Source of the DNA: Lewinella sp. JB7
GTDB taxonomy: Bacteria > Bacteroidota > Bacteroidia > Chitinophagales > Saprospiraceae
Direction: 5' to 3'
Length of the DNA stretch: 64,000 bases
Assembly: GCF_024297185.1 (NCBI RefSeq)
Contig: NZ_JANCTD010000003.1
Coordinates: 186,001 to 250,000 of the forward strand
Positions 7,503-17,133 of this stretch are shown here, piece after piece (within the stretch, counting starts at the first letter, position 1; each line of letters begins with the position of its first letter). Both the position numbers and the translations under genes were made by a program. The notes below the pieces were generated by a model. The model had not been told where the DNA came from and made no database searches. It saw nothing but the letters and a program-made list of their open reading frames with translations.

Positions 7503-9056
7503 GTGGAAAAAGAAATGATCGTCTCCAGCACGGGCAAAGAAGTAGAAGTTGCCCTGCTCGAAGACGGAAAACTGGTGGAGATCCACCGACAGCGGTCCAC
7601 CGATCAATTTACCGTCGGCGACGTATTCATCGGACGGGTCAAACGCGTGACCGCCCCCCTGAATGCCGCCTTCGTGGACATCGGGCACAAGAAAGACGCC
7701 TTCCTGCACTACACCGATCTGGGCCCGAAGGTCCGTACCCTCCAGACCTTCGCCGAAAGCGCGATCAAGGGCAAACTGCCCAGCCACCTGCTGGAAAAAG
7801 TGAAGTACGAGCCGGAGATCGTCAAGACCGGCAAGATCGACGAGGTCATCTCCAAGAAACAAGTCGTCCTGACCCAGGTACTGAAGGAACCGATCAGCAC
7901 GAAGGGGCCCCGGCTCAGTTGCGAAATCACCATTCCAGGTCGCTACCTCGTCATTACCCCGTTTAGCGAGACGGTAGCCGTGTCCAAAAAGATCAGCACG
8001 AGCGAGGAACGTAAGCGCCTGCAACTGCTCGTGGAAAGCATCCGCCCCACCAATTTCGGAGTGATCGTGAGAACGGCCGCCGAGGGCAAGGGCGTAGGCG
8101 AGCTGCTGGAGGAGGTCAACAGCCTGATGGCCAAGTGGAAAACCATCATCGACAGCGCCAAGGGCGCCACGCCACCCGCTAAGCTGCTCAGTGAGGTCGA
8201 CAAGACCACCGGCCTACTGCGGGACCTGCTCACGCCTGATTTCACCAAGATCGTGGTCGACGACAAGGACCTTTACGAAACCATTAAGGAGTACGTGAAG
8301 GACATCGCGAAGGACCGACCGAATCTGGTATCCCTGCACAAGGCCAGCCGTCCCATCTTCGACGCCCACGGAGTGACCAAGCAGATCAAGAGTAGCTTCG
8401 GCAAGACCGCCACGATGGCCAGCGGCGCCTACATCGTGATCGAGCATACGGAAGCGATGCACACCATCGACGTTAACAGCGGCAACAAGATGCCGAGCCA
8501 GAATCAGGCGGAGGCCGTACTGAAGATCAATCTGGAAGCCGCCGAGGAGATCGCCCGTCAGTTGCGGCTCCGCGACATCGGAGGCATCATCGTGATCGAC
8601 TTCATCGATATGCGCGACGCCGAGCACCGCAAGAAACTGGCCTCGACCATGCGCAACGCCATGAAGAACGACCGGGCCCAGCACACCGTCCTGCCCCTCA
8701 GCAAGTTCGGCCTAATGCAGATCACCCGGCAGCGGGTACGCCCGGAAGTGAAGATCACGACCGCCGAAAAGTGCCCTACCTGCAACGGAACGGGAAAGGT
8801 GAACGCCACCATCTTACTGACCGATGAGATCGAGCGCGACCTCAATTTCATCATGGAAGCCCGTCCCAAAGCGAAGCTCAAGCTCAAGGTGCATCCCTAC
8901 ATATCCGCCTACCTGAAGCGCGGGCTACCGAGCGCCCAGATGAAGTGGTACATGAAGCACTACCGCTGGCTGGACATTCAGTCCGACAACGATTTTCCGA
9001 TCACGACCTTCAAGTTCTTCGACAGCAAGGACGACGAGATCAAACTGCAGAACTGA
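7503..9056 (+). CDS. rng: Ribonuclease E/G family protein
   Basis: 517 residues from GTG at 7503 (first residues EKEMIVSSTG); ATG at 7515 is an equally possible start. An upstream in-frame extension to 7431 has no family similarity. The S1 domain is seen at FTVGDVFIGRVKRVTAPLNAAFVDIGHKKDAFLHYTDL. The catalytic DNase I-like part has the metal-binding Asp residues in HTIDVNSG and GIIVIDFIDM, and the zinc-link motif C-P-T-C-N-G-T-G follows. Length fits RNase G, without the long C-terminal scaffold of E. coli RNase E. The enzyme cuts single-stranded A/U-rich RNA and matures 16S rRNA and mRNA. A 408-bp gap precedes it. Confidence 0.95.
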   Translation: MEKEMIVSSTGKEVEVALLEDGKLVEIHRQRSTDQFTVGDVFIGRVKRVTAPLNAAFVDIGHKKDAFLHYTDLGPKVRTLQTFAESAIKGKLPSHLLEKVKYEPEIVKTGKIDEVISKKQVVLTQVLKEPISTKGPRLSCEITIPGRYLVITPFSETVAVSKKISTSEERKRLQLLVESIRPTNFGVIVRTAAEGKGVGELLEEVNSLMAKWKTIIDSAKGATPPAKLLSEVDKTTGLLRDLLTPDFTKIVVDDKDLYETIKEYVKDIAKDRPNLVSLHKASRPIFDAHGVTKQIKSSFGKTATMASGAYIVIEHTEAMHTIDVNSGNKMPSQNQAEAVLKINLEAAEEIARQLRLRDIGGIIVIDFIDMRDAEHRKKLASTMRNAMKNDRAQHTVLPLSKFGLMQITRQRVRPEVKITTAEKCPTCNGTGKVNATILLTDEIERDLNFIMEARPKAKLKLKVHPYISAYLKRGLPSAQMKWYMKHYRWLDIQSDNDFPITTFKFFDSKDDEIKLQN

Positions 9057-9062
9057 TCTCGC

Positions 9063-9494
9063 CTACCGCAGGCGATCCGCGCTCCGCACCAGCTTTTCGT
9101 CCTTGGTGATGTAGCGTGCGGCCAGCGCGGCGAATACGATCGTAAGGAGGGGCAGTGCCACTCCCGGCTCCGCCTCCGCTTCCGTGGAGGCGGAGTCGTT
9201 ATACCACAACATCGCCCCGTACGCCGCATAGGCCAGGGTAAGAATCACCGCCACGGTGCAAAGCGTCCGCTGTAACCGCCGGTTACCGAAGAGGAAGATC
9301 GCGACGACCGTCAGCAAACCTACGGCGGCCACTCCCCCGATCAACAGCGGACTGTCGAACACGGTAAGGTGGGCATCGGCGAAGACCTGGCTGGAGGGCA
9401 CGGGGCCGGTGGTCTCGGCCACGTCGGTCGCAAACAGCCCGAAAGTACAGAGCGCCGCGAGCGCCAGGAAGATGGATTGGATACGTTGGATCAT
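9063..9494 (-). CDS. DUF4293 family integral membrane protein
   Basis: 143 residues from ATG at 9494; longer versions of the frame run into non-coding sequence over the divergent gene. It opens MIQRIQSIFLALAALCTFG and has four predicted membrane helices, then a short charged tail (RYITKDEKLVRSADRLR). This is the pattern of DUF4293, a small Bacteroidota-specific membrane family of unknown function. Its 3' end lies 6 bp from the end of RNase E/G. It is transcribed divergently from the HEAT-cyclophilin gene, with both promoters in a 45-bp spacer. Confidence 0.88.
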   Translation of the reverse strand: MIQRIQSIFLALAALCTFGLFATDVAETTGPVPSSQVFADAHLTVFDSPLLIGGVAAVGLLTVVAIFLFGNRRLQRTLCTVAVILTLAYAAYGAMLWYNDSASTEAEAEPGVALPLLTIVFAALAARYITKDEKLVRSADRLR

Positions 9495-9513
9495 CTTGAT
9501 TTTATTTGGGCCG

Positions 9514-9521
9514 CAAAGGTA
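9514..9521 (-). promoter_or_regulatory. Promoter -7 element TACCTTTG for the DUF4293 gene
   Basis: Read on the minus strand, the sequence is TACCTTTG followed by CGG, an exact TAnnTTTG match 19 nt before the ATG at 9494. It sits back to back with a TACCTTTA element for the plus-strand gene. Confidence 0.55.
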
Positions 9522-9527
9522 GGATAT

Positions 9528-9535
9528 TACCTTTA
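9528..9535 (+). promoter_or_regulatory. Promoter -7-like element TACCTTTA, leaderless start
   Basis: TACCTTTA lies four bases before the ATG at 9540. With a start of transcription a few bases after the -7 element, the mRNA would begin at or next to the start codon. Seven of eight consensus positions match. Confidence 0.4.
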
Positions 9536-9539
9536 CCTT

Positions 9540-11540
9540 ATGCCGCTCCGCCCGCTCGCCGCTCTCCTCTTGCTCCTGATGCTCACCACTTGCATCCCCC
9601 CCACGGAAGATGGTGTAGAGAGTCCCGTAGGCATAGATCTGACCGACGACCTCACGCGCCGGGTACTCACGCTGCAGAATGACCGGCAGACCGATAGTCT
9701 GCTGACCTACCTCTCCGGAGCCGACCCCACGGCCCGTTACCTGGCCGCCCGGGCCTTCGGAAGTTTCCCTACCCTCCCCGACCGGGCCGCCGAAGCGCTC
9801 ATCACAACCCTGAATGACTCCTCCCCCGCGGTCCGTATCCAGGCCGCCTACGCCCTCGGACAGTCCGGGCGGAAGGACGTAGCCGAACCCCTCGTACGTG
9901 CCTTCGACCCGGCCGTGGAGCAACCGCTCTTCGACGCCGCGGTTCTCCAGGCGGTCGGCAAGGTCGGTGGTAGTGAGGTGGCGGAGCAACTCGCCGGCAT
10001 TTCAACTTACCTCCCTTCCGACACCGTACTGCTGGCGGGGCGGGCCTGGGGAATGTATTACGCCGCACTTGCCGGTCACCGGAGCGAAGCATCGGATGCA
10101 AGCATGATCGATCAGGTCATCGACGCTACCCTCGCCCCGGAAATCAGGCATCCGGCCGCTCATTACCTCTACCGGACGGACTTCCCCGTAGACACTATAC
10201 AGGAAAGGGCATTGCGCCAGACCCTGCGGACGGAACGGGACCCCGTGGTGGCCATGAGCATCGTACGAACTTTGGGTCGTAGCGGACTGCCCGCGGCCAG
10301 GATCGCCCTGCTGCGACGGCTCGAGCAGAGTGCCGACTGGCGGGAACGTACGGAAGTGATCCGGGCTTTCGCCGGATTTGAGTATGCCGCCGTACGGGAA
10401 TCGGTGGTCGAGGCCCTCCGTGACCGCCATCCCCTGGTAGCCCTGACGGCGGCGGACTTCCTGGTCGACCACGGTACCGAAGCGGATGCGCCCCTGTACC
10501 TCGAACTGGCGGAGCAGGATCTTCATCCGCTCGTCGCGGTGCGGCTCTACGGCGCGGCGAATCGCCACCTCTCCCCCTTCCTCACCGACTATCGCGACCG
10601 GATTGGAGTGGCCTTGCAGGATCGATCTACACGCACCGACGATCCTTACGTCCGCGCCGCCGCCCTGCGTGCACTGGGGGAATATCCGTGGATGTACCGC
10701 TCCGTCTACCAAACGTACGGGGCCACGGACTTACCCGTGGTGCGGACGGCCGCCGCCGAAACCCTGGAGTCCATCAGTAACCGGGAGGACTTTGACGCAT
10801 TCTTTCGGGGAAGCAGCGGGCGGGTCCGCGGGGAGCTGGCGCAATCCTTCAAAGCAATGATCACCAGTCGCGAGGAGGGACCGGCCTTCCACGCGGCCCG
10901 CGCTCTCGCTACCGCCGCGGAGGACTATCGCTCCCGCTACCCCGATCTGAGTTGGCTGGACACGACGATAGCGAGTTTCGAACTGCCGCGGCAACTGGAA
11001 ACCCACGCGGAGGTCGTGCGCGCGTACGCGGCCCTCACCGGTACGGACCGGGCGGCGGAACCGGCGGCCACCGGCACGGTTCGGTCCATCGACTGGACAC
11101 TGCTGGCGCAGGCGGGCGAACGGGAGGTCGTCATCACGACCGAGGCCGGCCGGATCGTTCTGGAGCTCTACCCGGAGATCGCTCCCGCTACCGTGAGCAG
11201 CTTTCTGGAACTCGCGGGCCGAGGGTACTACGACGGACGGGTCTTTCACCGGGTCGTTCCCAACTTCGTCGCCCAGGGCGGCGGACCGCGGGGAGACGGG
11301 TACGGATCGGAGAACTTCACGGTGCCTACAGAGACCCCGATGGTGCACTGGGATCGCGCGGGACTGGTGGGCATGGCCAGTGCCGGCAAGGATACCGAAG
11401 GGGTGCAGTTTTTCATCACCCACCGGCCCACCCCCCACCTCGACGGGAAGTACACCATCTTCGCCGGCGTCGTGGAGGGACAGGAAATTGTCGATCAACT
11501 CGTCCCCGGCAGCAAGATCGTTAGCGTAAAAATTAGGTAA
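9540..11540 (+). CDS. HEAT-repeat lipoprotein with C-terminal cyclophilin (PPIase) domain
   Basis: 666 residues from the ATG at 9540; an upstream extension in frame belongs to the divergent promoter region. A lipoprotein signal ([18 protein letters not shown]) places Cys18 as lipid anchor. Residues ~45-500 are alpha-helical HEAT-like repeats (for example [28 protein letters not shown] cut into pairs of helices). The last ~150 residues are a cyclophilin-type peptidyl-prolyl isomerase: [34 protein letters not shown] with the catalytic Arg of FHR, and [22 protein letters not shown]-like FAGVV. It probably folds or holds exported proteins in the periplasm. It is followed by endonuclease V after one base. 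Confidence 0.9.
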   Translation: [666 protein letters not shown]

Positions 11541-11541
11541 C

Positions 11542-12243
11542 ATGTCCCCAAAAGATTCGGCAAGTACCCCCGCTCTTCACGACTGGAACCTCGATCCCCA
11601 GGCGGCCGTGCAACTGCAAAAAGAACTCCGGGAGCGCATCCGGCTGGAGCCTCTACCGGGCCCGGTAAAACTTATTGGCGGGGCGGACATTTCGTTCAAC
11701 CTATACTCCGACATCTTTCACGCCGCCATCGTAGTGCTGGACTACGAAAGCCTGGAAGTAGTGGAAAGTACCTACTTCACCCAAACCGTAGACTTCCCCT
11801 ACATACCGGGTCTGCTTTCGTTCCGGGAGATCCCTACCCTGCTGCGGGCGTACGAGCAGCTGCAACAACGGCCCGATGTCGTAATGGTCGACGGGCACGG
11901 CATCGCCCACCCGCGCAGAATGGGAATTGCCACTCACTTCGGACTGGTGACCGGTACACCTACCCTGGGGTGCGCCAAGAAGATCCTCACCGGTAAATTC
12001 ACCGCTCCCGGTCCCGACCGGGGGGATGCTTCTCCGATTCAGGCCGGGTCGGATACGCTGGGTTATGCCCTCCGCTCCAAGCCGAAGGTGAAACCCGTCT
12101 TCGTCTCTCCCGGTCACCTGCTCGATCTGGCGGGAGCCCTGGAGATCGCCCGGCACTGCCTTCGCAAACACAAGCTTCCGGAGCCGACCCGTATGGCCCA
12201 CCTGCTGGTGAACGAGCACCGCAGGCGGGCTCATGACCAATAA
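11542..12243 (+). CDS. nfi: Endonuclease V (deoxyinosine 3' endonuclease)
   Basis: 233 residues. Family motifs in order: LIGGADISFN with the first catalytic Asp, the wedge motif FPYIPGLLSFRE, VVMVDGHGIAHPRRMGIATHFG with the second Asp and the His, and GCAKKILTGK. Endonuclease V nicks DNA one base 3' of deoxyinosine and so starts repair of deaminated adenine. It begins one base after the upstream stop codon (TAACATG), so co-expression is likely. The C-terminal tail NEHRRRAH is basic. Confidence 0.95.
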   Translation: MSPKDSASTPALHDWNLDPQAAVQLQKELRERIRLEPLPGPVKLIGGADISFNLYSDIFHAAIVVLDYESLEVVESTYFTQTVDFPYIPGLLSFREIPTLLRAYEQLQQRPDVVMVDGHGIAHPRRMGIATHFGLVTGTPTLGCAKKILTGKFTAPGPDRGDASPIQAGSDTLGYALRSKPKVKPVFVSPGHLLDLAGALEIARHCLRKHKLPEPTRMAHLLVNEHRRRAHDQ

Positions 12244-12267
12244 GTCGCCGGCCCCCTGTCGTCGAAG

Positions 12268-12275
12268 TATCTTTG
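12268..12275 (+). promoter_or_regulatory. Promoter -7 element TATCTTTG, near-leaderless start
   Basis: Exact TAnnTTTG match, separated by CTCCTT from the ATG at 12282. Transcription would start at or close to the start codon. Confidence 0.55.
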
Positions 12276-12281
12276 CTCCTT

Positions 12282-13463
12282 ATGAACGAACGCAGCACCC
12301 GCGTCCGCGCCCTGGCCCAGGAAGGAGCGGAAGCAACCCTCGCCGACCGCCGTCACCTGCACGCGAACCCCGAACTTAGCTTCGAGGAGCACGAAACCGT
12401 AGCCTACGTAGAGCGCCGGCTCACCGAGTCGGGTATTCCCCACCGCCGGGTCGCCGGCACCGGACTGATCGCCGAAATCAGCGGAGCCGCGGGACCGACC
12501 ATCGCCCTGCGCGCCGATATGGATGCCCTGCCTATTCAGGAAGCCAACGAGGTTGCCTACCGCTCCCGTACGGACGGGGTCATGCACGCCTGCGGACACG
12601 ACGTGCATACGGCCTCCCTACTCGGCGCCGCCCGGATACTGCAGCAATCGCGGAAGCAGTTGCGGGGTACGGTACGGCTGCTCTTCCAGCCGGGGGAGGA
12701 AAAACTTCCCGGTGGTGCCACCCTGATGATCCGGGACGGTGCACTGGTCTCCCCCACCCCGGCGGCGATCTTCGGTCAGCACGTCCACCCACCGCTGGCG
12801 GCCGGCAGCGTCGGTTTCCGGTCAGGTATTTATATGGCCAGCACCGATGAGCTCTACCTCACCGTCCGCGGTCGGGGTGGTCACGGCGCGATGCCCCACC
12901 AATCGGTCGACCCGATCGTCATTACCGCTCAGGTGATCACGGCCCTGCAACAGTTGGTCAGCCGGGAAACCGACCCTACCCTGCCCGTAGTGCTGACCTT
13001 CGGCCGGGTGGAGAGCGAAGGCGGGGCTACCAACGTCATTCCCAACGCCGTGCACCTGGAGGGCACCCTGCGCACGCTGGACGAGGACTGGCGTAAGGAA
13101 TTGCACCTACGACTGCGCCGAACGGCCGAAGGCATCGCCGCCGCGTTGGGAGGGACCGCGGAACTGCGCATCGAACACGGCTACCCCTTTCTGAAGAACG
13201 ACGAAGCCCTCACTCTCTGGGCACGGGACCGGGCGCGTGAACTCCTGGGTGAGGAACGAGTGGTGGACCTTCCCATCCGCATGACCGGTGAGGACTTCGC
13301 TTTTTACTCCCATCACCTGCCGGCCTGTTTTTACCGCCTGGGGGTGAACGGACCACCCCACGGGGGCAGTCCGGTGCACACGGATACCTTCGACATCGAT
13401 GAAGCTTGCCTCGAGACGGGGTCGGGCCTGCTGGCCTGGTTGGCGCTGCAGCGTTTGGGTTAA
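12282..13463 (+). CDS. M20 family amidohydrolase
   Basis: 393 residues from the ATG at 12282, chosen over a TTG three codons earlier because of the promoter spacing. Peptidase M20D marks: RRHLHANPELSFEEHET, metal-binding HACGHDVHTA, the FQPGEEKLPGGA Glu pair, the dimerisation segment GGHGAMPHQSVDPI, MTGEDFAFY and the final ligand GGSPVHTDTFD. Relatives remove acyl groups from N-acyl amino acids or hydrolyse hippurate and indole-3-acetyl conjugates. The substrate here is unknown. No signal peptide, so cytoplasmic. A strong hairpin follows. Confidence 0.92.
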   Translation: MNERSTRVRALAQEGAEATLADRRHLHANPELSFEEHETVAYVERRLTESGIPHRRVAGTGLIAEISGAAGPTIALRADMDALPIQEANEVAYRSRTDGVMHACGHDVHTASLLGAARILQQSRKQLRGTVRLLFQPGEEKLPGGATLMIRDGALVSPTPAAIFGQHVHPPLAAGSVGFRSGIYMASTDELYLTVRGRGGHGAMPHQSVDPIVITAQVITALQQLVSRETDPTLPVVLTFGRVESEGGATNVIPNAVHLEGTLRTLDEDWRKELHLRLRRTAEGIAAALGGTAELRIEHGYPFLKNDEALTLWARDRARELLGEERVVDLPIRMTGEDFAFYSHHLPACFYRLGVNGPPHGGSPVHTDTFDIDEACLETGSGLLAWLALQRLG

Positions 13464-13470
13464 ACGACAA

Positions 13471-13500
13471 GCCCGCTTTCCCGGTATCGGGAAAGCGGGC
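13471..13500. terminator. Bidirectional terminator hairpin
   Basis: A perfect 13-bp stem: GCCCGCTTTCCCG (13471-13483) and CGGGAAAGCGGGC (13488-13500) around the loop GTAT. It lies between two convergent genes, so it can stop transcription from both sides. No T tract follows on either strand. Confidence 0.75.
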
Positions 13501-13530
13501 TGCCGGTGATTCAAGGAGTAGGAAGCCGGT

Positions 13531-16500
13531 TTACTGCTTCACCACCCGTTGTTCGATCCGGGTGCCGTCGCTCAGTTCCAAGCGAAGGAGGTAAGCCCCC
13601 GCGGGAAGAGTGGCGGTCTGCACGGTGGTCCGTTCGCCGGTAAGGACTTCGGTGGTCATAAGCTGACCGGTCAGGGCGTAGATCCGCGCGGTACCGCCTT
13701 CGTTGCCGGGTACGGCAATCTCCAACTGATTGGTGAAGGGGTTGGGGTAGGTTCCCGCCCGGTCGGTCCCGGCAGTTTGGTTACCGCCGCGCAGGAAGGG
13801 TAGGCTCTCGTCCGGAGCGCCGATGGAAAAGTAGTCACCGGCGGACTGTAGGTAAGCGATGACCTCAATTCCGCCATTCAACTCCTCGATGAAAGTCAGT
13901 CGGGCTTGTTCGGGCTTACTGTTCGGGGAACACACGTAGGACTTCGAAGTGTACACCCGCAGATCGTTGCGACTCTTGCCGCTGGCGTTTTCGAAACCTT
14001 CGACTTCCGCGTCCGAGAGGTAGAAGCGAACCGTGATCGGGCTGTTGGGGCGGAAGTACCGCGAGGTAATGCGGTACGTCTTGTCCATGAACACCCCGGC
14101 GGAGCAGCGATTCTTACCGGTACCCTCCGTCAGTATTTCCACGGTGGTACAGCCGAAGTTGTGCGTGCTCCGGCTCTCGTATGCCGCCAGGACTTCGGTA
14201 CCGTCCGGAGTAGTGAAGTAGGACGTCGTGTTACCGTATACGGTACTCTGATCTGATCCGATCCGGGTGGCAATACGGGGTTGCTCGGCGGTCACGCGTA
14301 CGTTCTCGAAACTGAAGCTGTAAGCCGTACTGACCAACCCGTCGTTGCGCCACCGCCATCCGAGGTAGAAGCGGGTGCCCTGGAGGAAGGTCGGCAGCCG
14401 GTCGGCGAAATTACCCGTGGTAGGCAGACCGGCGGGTCCGACGAAGGGCGCGAATTCGGTGAAGTCGGTCCAGGTCTCTCCGTCGAAGGAATAGGCCAGG
14501 TTGCCGTAGTCGAAGGGTTGGGCGATGACGTCGGTGCCGGAGACATCGGTAGGTACGTCGGTTTCTCCACCCGCTTTCCAGTCGAAGCTCACCTGGATGC
14601 CGTGCAGACCCCGAGCGTCCAGAAGGGGGGAGGAGAGCAGGATGTCACTGCCTACCTGGTCGTTTCCGTCGTAGGTAGGTGTGGGAGCGATGCCTCCCAG
14701 GAGCGAGGGACTGACTACCGCGCCGTGAATGACGGAGGTAAACCAGTTGTTCGGGCTATTATCGGAGAACGAGGTGGCCGACCAACCGCTGGGCAGGGTG
14801 GCGGAGCGCATGGTGTTTTCCAGCAGAACTTCGGTTCCGTTGCCGACGGTCAGGGGGACGTCGTCGTCCAGGATGGTCAGCTTGTGGGTAGTCCCCTGCC
14901 CGAGGCTGATGATGATGGTCTCGTCGGCTTCGGCGATCCCGTCGGAGTAGATTTTGAACTTGAAGTTGTGTACGCCGAAGCCACCGGGTCCGGTCTTGTA
15001 GCTCGGATTGTAGAGGTAGTAGTCGACGCCTTCGGTAGCGGTTCCGGCCAGACTAACCTTACCGTTGCCCGTCACGGAGGCTTCCACGTAGACGAATTTG
15101 GCGCTGGTGCAACCGTTGTCGTTCTCCACCCGCTCACTGACGAAGGTCGTAGGCGTCGTGAACGCGGCGACCTGGGCACAGTCAAAGGCATCACCGACGC
15201 CGACGCCGTACCAGGCATTGGTCACCTGCTGTTCGTAGTTGCCGCACTTGCCGCCGCCCTGCTCGCTCATACTGCGGGCAAAGGCGATGGAAGCCGCCCG
15301 CGCCTCGGCGAAGGTGGCATTCGGGGTCAGGAGCAATTCGGTGCCGTAGGCGATCCGCTCCGACACTTCAAAGCCTAGGCCACCGACGGTGTAGCTGTTT
15401 CCCAGGTCGTTGGTACCGTTCTCTCCGGCGGTGAGGAGGAAGAACCACTTGTTCAGGACGCCGGAGTTCGTGTGCACGCCACACTGATCGTTCGCCAGGT
15501 TCGGATTACAGTCGGGGTTCACCCAGTGAGCACCGCCGTAGGTATCGGGATCACCGGCCCGGTTGGGCTCGTCCATATAGCGGAGGGCACGCCAGCCGGC
15601 GGCGGGGTACTGTACTCCTCCGTCGCGCTCGTCGATCTGTTCGCCGATGCCGAAGGGGGCCATAATGTCGGCCAGGGTCGGATCCACCGCGCGGATGGCG
15701 TAGGCTTCGATGGCCGCGCCCCAGATGTCGCTGAAACCCTCATTCATGGCGCCGGATTCCTTGGCGTAGACGAGGTCGGCCGTATTGCTGCAGATGGCGT
15801 GACCGATTTCGTGGCCACACACGTCCAGACTCATCAGCGGGGCGAAGGTTCCGTCGGGGTTCAGGCCGCCCTGGTAGCTCCCGTCTCCGTAGGTCATGGC
15901 GGTGCCGTTCCAGAAGGCGTTGTCGTAGGCCACCCCGTAGTGCAGGAAGCTCTTGATGGCGATGTCGTTGTCGTCGTAGCTGCGGCGTCCGTGGACGTTG
16001 AGCCAGTAGTCGTACACCATTTGGGTTCCCCAGTGGGCGTCCCAGGCGATGTCATCGTTTTCGGCTTCGTTCTGCGCACCGCGTTTGTGTTCGGCGAGGC
16101 TCCAGTCGAGGTTATCGTCGGTGAATGCCTTACCCTGGGCGTAAATGGCCGGCAGGGACAGGGGGATGCCGCCCTGCCCGTTGAGGTCGTAGGTTTCCAG
16201 GCCACTTCCGCGGGTATCGTCGCGCAGGACGTAGAGGGGCGCGGTCGCGGGAGCGTTGGTTCTACTGTCGAGCAGCGGCAATTGGTTGTGGGGGTCGGTG
16301 AGAGCAGTTTGCCGGTCCACCATGATCTGCCGCTCGCCGGCGTAGCGGGTCCGTACGGTGATGGGCTGGGAAGCGTGCTTAATGATGGCATCACGCAGCA
16401 TCACCTTGCCGGTGTGGGCGTTGACGTAGATCCACGCCCGACTCAGGGGGTCGTTGGCGTAAATGTTGAACTTCCACGCCAGGTCGGGGTCGGTTTCCTC

Positions 16501-17133
16501 GGTGTCGTAGTCGTCCACGATCACCAGTTCGCCACCGGGGCGTACGGCTTCCAGTTCGCGCTCGACGTGCGCCAGGAATTCGGCCGACCAGGCCAGGCGA
16601 ACGTAGTGCTCGCGGATGAATTCCCAGGCGTACTGCCGGGCACCGACGAAATCCAGGGCCCGCTGCAGGGCCTGCTCGCGGGTCAGGGAGGGCGTTACGG
16701 CTACGGAAGGGGCAATGTCGTAATGCTCACTGCTGACGAGTTGGAGGCCGTCGGCGTTGTACACGGCGTTGTAACGGCCGTGCTCCACCTTGACGCCCCG
16801 GTAGTACTGCCGGTACCGTTCGACCCGGAGGCCGGACTTATCGCGGGTGGTGTGCTCGAGTCGGGGGGTCACCTGTTGGTCGCTGAGCCGGAACAGTTCG
16901 TCCAGGACGTCCGTAGCCGGCTGGTTGCGGGCCTGCTGGCGAAAAACGGGCGTGAGTTCGATGAGGGAGGGGGTGCCCCGTTCGGGGCTGAGGGTGTGTT
17001 CGGCCACGTCCGGTCGTTGACTGAGCGTGGTGTAGCGGGCGGAGGCGGAGGGGGTTTGGGCGGTTAGGGAAACGGAGAGGACGCTGCAGAGCAACATAAG
17101 TAAGTTGCCCCGGAAGGGTAAAAATCTTTGCAT
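13531..17133 (-). CDS. Secreted M4 (thermolysin-like) metalloprotease with T9SS sorting domain
   Basis: 1200 residues from the ATG at 17133 (MQRFLPFRGN...), which gives a clean signal peptide ending near SLTAQ; longer frames add no recognisable sequence. An FTP/PepSY-type propeptide covers about residues 50-250. The catalytic domain has HEIGH at 441-445 with zinc His441 and His445, and the third ligand Glu465 in NEGFSD, twenty residues on as in thermolysin. After it come a Calx-beta-like segment (TEGVDYYLYNP, ADETIIISLG), a beta-sandwich region, and a C-terminal type A T9SS sorting domain (YPNPFTNQLEIAVPG ... LPAGAYLLRLEL). The protein should be exported by Sec, then moved across the outer membrane by T9SS, and act on extracellular protein. 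Confidence 0.95.
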   Translation of the reverse strand: MQRFLPFRGNLLMLLCSVLSVSLTAQTPSASARYTTLSQRPDVAEHTLSPERGTPSLIELTPVFRQQARNQPATDVLDELFRLSDQQVTPRLEHTTRDKSGLRVERYRQYYRGVKVEHGRYNAVYNADGLQLVSSEHYDIAPSVAVTPSLTREQALQRALDFVGARQYAWEFIREHYVRLAWSAEFLAHVERELEAVRPGGELVIVDDYDTEETDPDLAWKFNIYANDPLSRAWIYVNAHTGKVMLRDAIIKHASQPITVRTRYAGERQIMVDRQTALTDPHNQLPLLDSRTNAPATAPLYVLRDDTRGSGLETYDLNGQGGIPLSLPAIYAQGKAFTDDNLDWSLAEHKRGAQNEAENDDIAWDAHWGTQMVYDYWLNVHGRRSYDDNDIAIKSFLHYGVAYDNAFWNGTAMTYGDGSYQGGLNPDGTFAPLMSLDVCGHEIGHAICSNTADLVYAKESGAMNEGFSDIWGAAIEAYAIRAVDPTLADIMAPFGIGEQIDERDGGVQYPAAGWRALRYMDEPNRAGDPDTYGGAHWVNPDCNPNLANDQCGVHTNSGVLNKWFFLLTAGENGTNDLGNSYTVGGLGFEVSERIAYGTELLLTPNATFAEARAASIAFARSMSEQGGGKCGNYEQQVTNAWYGVGVGDAFDCAQVAAFTTPTTFVSERVENDNGCTSAKFVYVEASVTGNGKVSLAGTATEGVDYYLYNPSYKTGPGGFGVHNFKFKIYSDGIAEADETIIISLGQGTTHKLTILDDDVPLTVGNGTEVLLENTMRSATLPSGWSATSFSDNSPNNWFTSVIHGAVVSPSLLGGIAPTPTYDGNDQVGSDILLSSPLLDARGLHGIQVSFDWKAGGETDVPTDVSGTDVIAQPFDYGNLAYSFDGETWTDFTEFAPFVGPAGLPTTGNFADRLPTFLQGTRFYLGWRWRNDGLVSTAYSFSFENVRVTAEQPRIATRIGSDQSTVYGNTTSYFTTPDGTEVLAAYESRSTHNFGCTTVEILTEGTGKNRCSAGVFMDKTYRITSRYFRPNSPITVRFYLSDAEVEGFENASGKSRNDLRVYTSKSYVCSPNSKPEQARLTFIEELNGGIEVIAYLQSAGDYFSIGAPDESLPFLRGGNQTAGTDRAGTYPNPFTNQLEIAVPGNEGGTARIYALTGQLMTTEVLTGERTTVQTATLPAGAYLLRLELSDGTRIEQRVVKQ

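Noticed and set aside
15472-17067. 531-codon frame antisense to the M4 protease
   Set aside because: It is a mirror of the protease gene, with a repetitive Gly/Val composition and no signal or motif.
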